From: CAUJGP01 sp964612425
Lineage (GTDB): Bacteria > Bdellovibrionota > Bdellovibrionia > Bdellovibrionales > Bdellovibrionaceae
NCBI GenBank assembly: GCA_964612425.1
Contig: CAZTDX010000053.1
Coordinates: 1-26,393, forward strand
Length of the DNA: 26,393 bases
Direction of reading: 5' to 3'
Shown here: positions 24,368 through 26,393 of the stretch, piece after piece
How positions within the stretch are numbered: the first letter of the stretch is position 1
Layout of the letters: every line of letters begins with the position of its first letter
Position numbers and translations under genes: made by a program
Notes under the pieces: generated by a model
Told to the model about the DNA's origin: nothing
Database searches by the model: none
Seen by the model: the letters and a program-made list of their open reading frames with translations, nothing else

Positions 24368-25618
24368 ATGTTTTTTTTAGCCTGGCGCCACCTCTCCAGC
24401 AAATTAAAGCAAACCCTTCTGACGATTATGGGAATTACACTTGGGACGGCTGCTTATATTTCAATTTCTGGAATGATGATGGGTTTTCAGGAGTTTATTT
24501 TAGAGCAATTAGTTAACAATGATTCACATGTTCGTATTTCAGCACGAGAGGATTTTATCAACCAAGAAAGTGTCGAAAAAACACTTTTTAGTCAATTCAT
24601 CCATGTCTTTTGGAAAAGTCCACCGGGCGGATTGCGGGAAAGTGCTAAGATTGAAAAACCTCAAGTTTGGTTTGAACGTTTAAAAAAAGATCCTCGCGTG
24701 CAAGCTTATTCTCCACAACTTATTACTCAAGTCTTAGTAAGTAAGGGAGGCGCATCACTGACAGGTAAAATCATCGGTTCTGACCCCAATAAACAAATTA
24801 GAGTTACTAATATTCAAAGTTATATGCTTGATGCCAAATTCAATGATCTGGCCACCGGGGGTAATAAAATCATCGTCGGAGTGGGAATACTGAGTCTCCT
24901 GGGCGCAAGAATAAATGACATTATCACTATCACAGCACCCGCAGGCACCCCATCTCCTTTTCGCATTGTCGGAAGCTTTAGACTCGGTATTAAAGGCCTC
25001 GATGAATCCACACTTTTTGCAAATATAAATGATGTTCAAAGTGCCAACAGAACTCCCAGCCAAATTTCTGATATTGCTATTCGCATTCTTGATGTGAATA
25101 AAGCCAAAGAAATGGCTGAGACCTGGAGCAATTATGGGAGAGATAAGGTTCAGAGCTGGGATCAACTCAACGAAGGAACACTTTCTGTTTTTAAAACACA
25201 AGACATTGTTAGAAATGCCATGACTATTTCGATATTAATTGTAGCAGGTTTTGGAATTTACAATATTCTCACAATGGCTGTTAATCAAAAACGACGCGAA
25301 ATTGCCATATTGCGATCCATGGGTTTTGAGCCAAGAGACATCATTAATCTCTTTCTCATCCAAGGCTTGATCTTAGGCTTCACGGGCAGTTGTGCAGGAC
25401 TGAGCTTTGGCTATATCTTCTCGCGCCTTATCCAGCTAATACCTGTCTCATCCCAAAGGGCCCTTGGAAGCGGCAATATGATGGTATCCTTCGACCCCCT
25501 CATTTACATAAAAGCTTTTATTCTTGGATTTGTGGCGGCACTCTTTGCAAGTTTTTTACCAGCCCGTGCGGCAGGAAAATTAGAGCCCATTGAAATCATT
25601 CGAAGTGAGGGTTCTTAA
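24368..25618 (+). CDS. ABC transporter permease, MacB/LolC-E type
   Basis: A 416-residue inner-membrane permease of the type VII (mechanotransmission) class. It has one N-terminal helix (about 15-38; TLLTIMGITLGTAAYISISG), a large periplasmic domain (about 45-275) and three C-terminal helices (about 285-306, 328-352, 385-405). The FtsX-like stretch AMTISILIVAGFGIYNILTM, then RREIAILRSMGFEPRDIINLFL, is diagnostic. The C-terminus, PARAAGKLEPIEIIRSE, matches the family's coupling end. ATG 24368 has GAGG 6 nt upstream. The ATPase gene starts 3 bp after the stop. Whether it exports lipoproteins, as LolCE, or small molecules and peptides, as MacB, cannot be decided; the adjacent HlyD favours a Mac-like role. 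Confidence 0.9.
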   Translation: MFFLAWRHLSSKLKQTLLTIMGITLGTAAYISISGMMMGFQEFILEQLVNNDSHVRISAREDFINQESVEKTLFSQFIHVFWKSPPGGLRESAKIEKPQVWFERLKKDPRVQAYSPQLITQVLVSKGGASLTGKIIGSDPNKQIRVTNIQSYMLDAKFNDLATGGNKIIVGVGILSLLGARINDIITITAPAGTPSPFRIVGSFRLGIKGLDESTLFANINDVQSANRTPSQISDIAIRILDVNKAKEMAETWSNYGRDKVQSWDQLNEGTLSVFKTQDIVRNAMTISILIVAGFGIYNILTMAVNQKRREIAILRSMGFEPRDIINLFLIQGLILGFTGSCAGLSFGYIFSRLIQLIPVSSQRALGSGNMMVSFDPLIYIKAFILGFVAALFASFLPARAAGKLEPIEIIRSEGS

Positions 25619-25621
25619 TCT

Positions 25622-26287
25622 ATGTCGATTCGGTTAGTTAATGTTCATCAAATTCTTGGTACACCTCCCAATCATATTTTAAAGGGAATTGATTTAGACA
25701 TTAAAGATGGCGAGTTTGTCGCCTTAACCGGTAGATCGGGATCAGGCAAAAGTACTTTATTGTATGTGATGAGTTCATTAGATAAGGCCACTCAAGGTGA
25801 AGTCTTTCTTGATGAGCAAGAATTACGGACTTTACCTCAAGAAAAACTTCACCGGTTTCGAAACGAAAAAATGGGCTTTGTCTTTCAATTTCACTATCTT
25901 TTACCAGAACTCACAGCCCTTGATAATGTTTTAATGCCGGTACGCAAATATCACCAAACTAAAAACTATTTAACTAAGGCTAATGATTTATTAGATACCT
26001 TTGGATTACAAAATCAAAAAAATCGACTTCCTCGTCACCTTTCTGGGGGCGAACAGCAGCGCGTGGCCATTGCGCGATCCCTTATACTCAATCCCAAATA
26101 TTTATTTGCTGACGAACCCACAGGCAATCTTGACAGTCATAATGGTCAAAAAGTGATGGAAATACTTAAAAAAATTAATACTGAAGAAAAAACGACCATT
26201 GTATTTGTGACTCATGACCCTGGTTTCGCCTCAATAGCCACACGGCAAATTCATTTAGTCGACGGAAAGATCACTTCATCACTCTAA
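25622..26287 (+). CDS. ABC transporter ATP-binding protein, LolD/MacB type
   Basis: A 221-residue stand-alone ATPase that drives the permease encoded just before it. Walker A is GRSGSGKST (37-45), the Q-loop region is VFQFHYLLPELTALDNVLMP, very like LolD, the signature is LSGGEQQRVAIARSL, Walker B is LFADEPTGNLDS, and the switch His is in VFVTHDP. All parts are intact. The start at ATG 25622 lies 3 bp past the permease stop. It is the last gene seen of this operon; the remaining 106 bp of the window show no clear terminator and no further reading frame. LolD is the closest family in motifs, though MacB and FtsE relatives share them. Confidence 0.93.
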   Translation: MSIRLVNVHQILGTPPNHILKGIDLDIKDGEFVALTGRSGSGKSTLLYVMSSLDKATQGEVFLDEQELRTLPQEKLHRFRNEKMGFVFQFHYLLPELTALDNVLMPVRKYHQTKNYLTKANDLLDTFGLQNQKNRLPRHLSGGEQQRVAIARSLILNPKYLFADEPTGNLDSHNGQKVMEILKKINTEEKTTIVFVTHDPGFASIATRQIHLVDGKITSSL

Positions 26288-26393
26288 ATAAATTCTGCTA
26301 AAAAAGAGCCTAATTCGAGGCGGAAAAGCTTTAAATCGAACGAGGTGTAGTTCCTCTCTAACCCTATATCACATTTTTACTCAAAAAGTCTGT

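Noticed and set aside
24755..25201. 148-codon open frame on the minus strand inside the permease gene
   Set aside because: It lies wholly antisense to a well-supported ABC permease, has no ribosome site, and its translation shows no recognisable domain.
26288..26393. Terminator after the ATPase gene (GAGG...CCTC around 26340-26356)
   Set aside because: The possible stem is only 4 bp and no T-run follows; the region is cut by the window end.

Overview
The window reads as chromosomal DNA of a low-GC Gram-negative bacterium. It has a Sec/Tat-exporting inner membrane, a Lol/Mac-type envelope transporter, a CHASE2 histidine kinase and many secreted proteins. The queA-tgt-yajC-secD-secF-recJ order, the AT-rich intergenic DNA and the unfamiliar secreted proteins suggest a member of the Bdellovibrionota (Bdellovibrio/Bacteriovorax relatives). 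That placement is inference, because no rRNA or other phylogenetic marker is present. Coding density is high, and there are no tRNA or rRNA genes, no CRISPR array and no recognisable transposase.

Left part (1-9454), mostly short transcription units. An AraC-type regulator is cut by the left edge. Divergent from it is a decayed gene for a small secreted protein. An endonuclease/exonuclease/phosphatase-family protein converges with pdxH. Then come an FKBP-type prolyl isomerase with its own promoter and a strong terminator, a lone tatA, an unrecognised exported protein, an LTA-synthase-like membrane phosphotransferase/sulfatase, a secreted lytic-transglycosylase-like protein, and a putative Na+/H+ antiporter. 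Two nearly identical 124-bp palindromic elements (3768-3891 and 6928-7051) lie in this part. Both have 21-bp perfect terminal inverted repeats and look like a non-autonomous mobile element (MITE).

Middle (18102 down to 9480), one long minus-strand gene train: queA-tgt-yajC-secD-secF-recJ-(Lys/Ser-rich protein)-queC-Hpt. Spacing is tight and often overlapping, so co-transcription is likely. It joins three queuosine genes (the two ends of the pathway: QueC makes preQ0; Tgt and QueA insert and modify the base) with the SecDF-YajC translocon and RecJ. A TTGACA-type promoter precedes queA. Next to it, ribF and an unusual Rossmann-fold protein distantly like shikimate dehydrogenase form a second minus-strand pair.

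Right part (20079-26287), one plus-strand operon: CHASE2 histidine kinase, NtrC-type sigma-54 response regulator, HlyD-like membrane fusion protein, MacB/LolC-type permease and LolD-type ATPase. The layout suggests a two-component system that senses an envelope signal and controls a tripartite-like ABC export or lipoprotein-release system.

Several genes here appear to start with TTG (antiporter, Hpt, queC, the Rossmann protein, the kinase and the regulator), so start sites are stated gene by gene.
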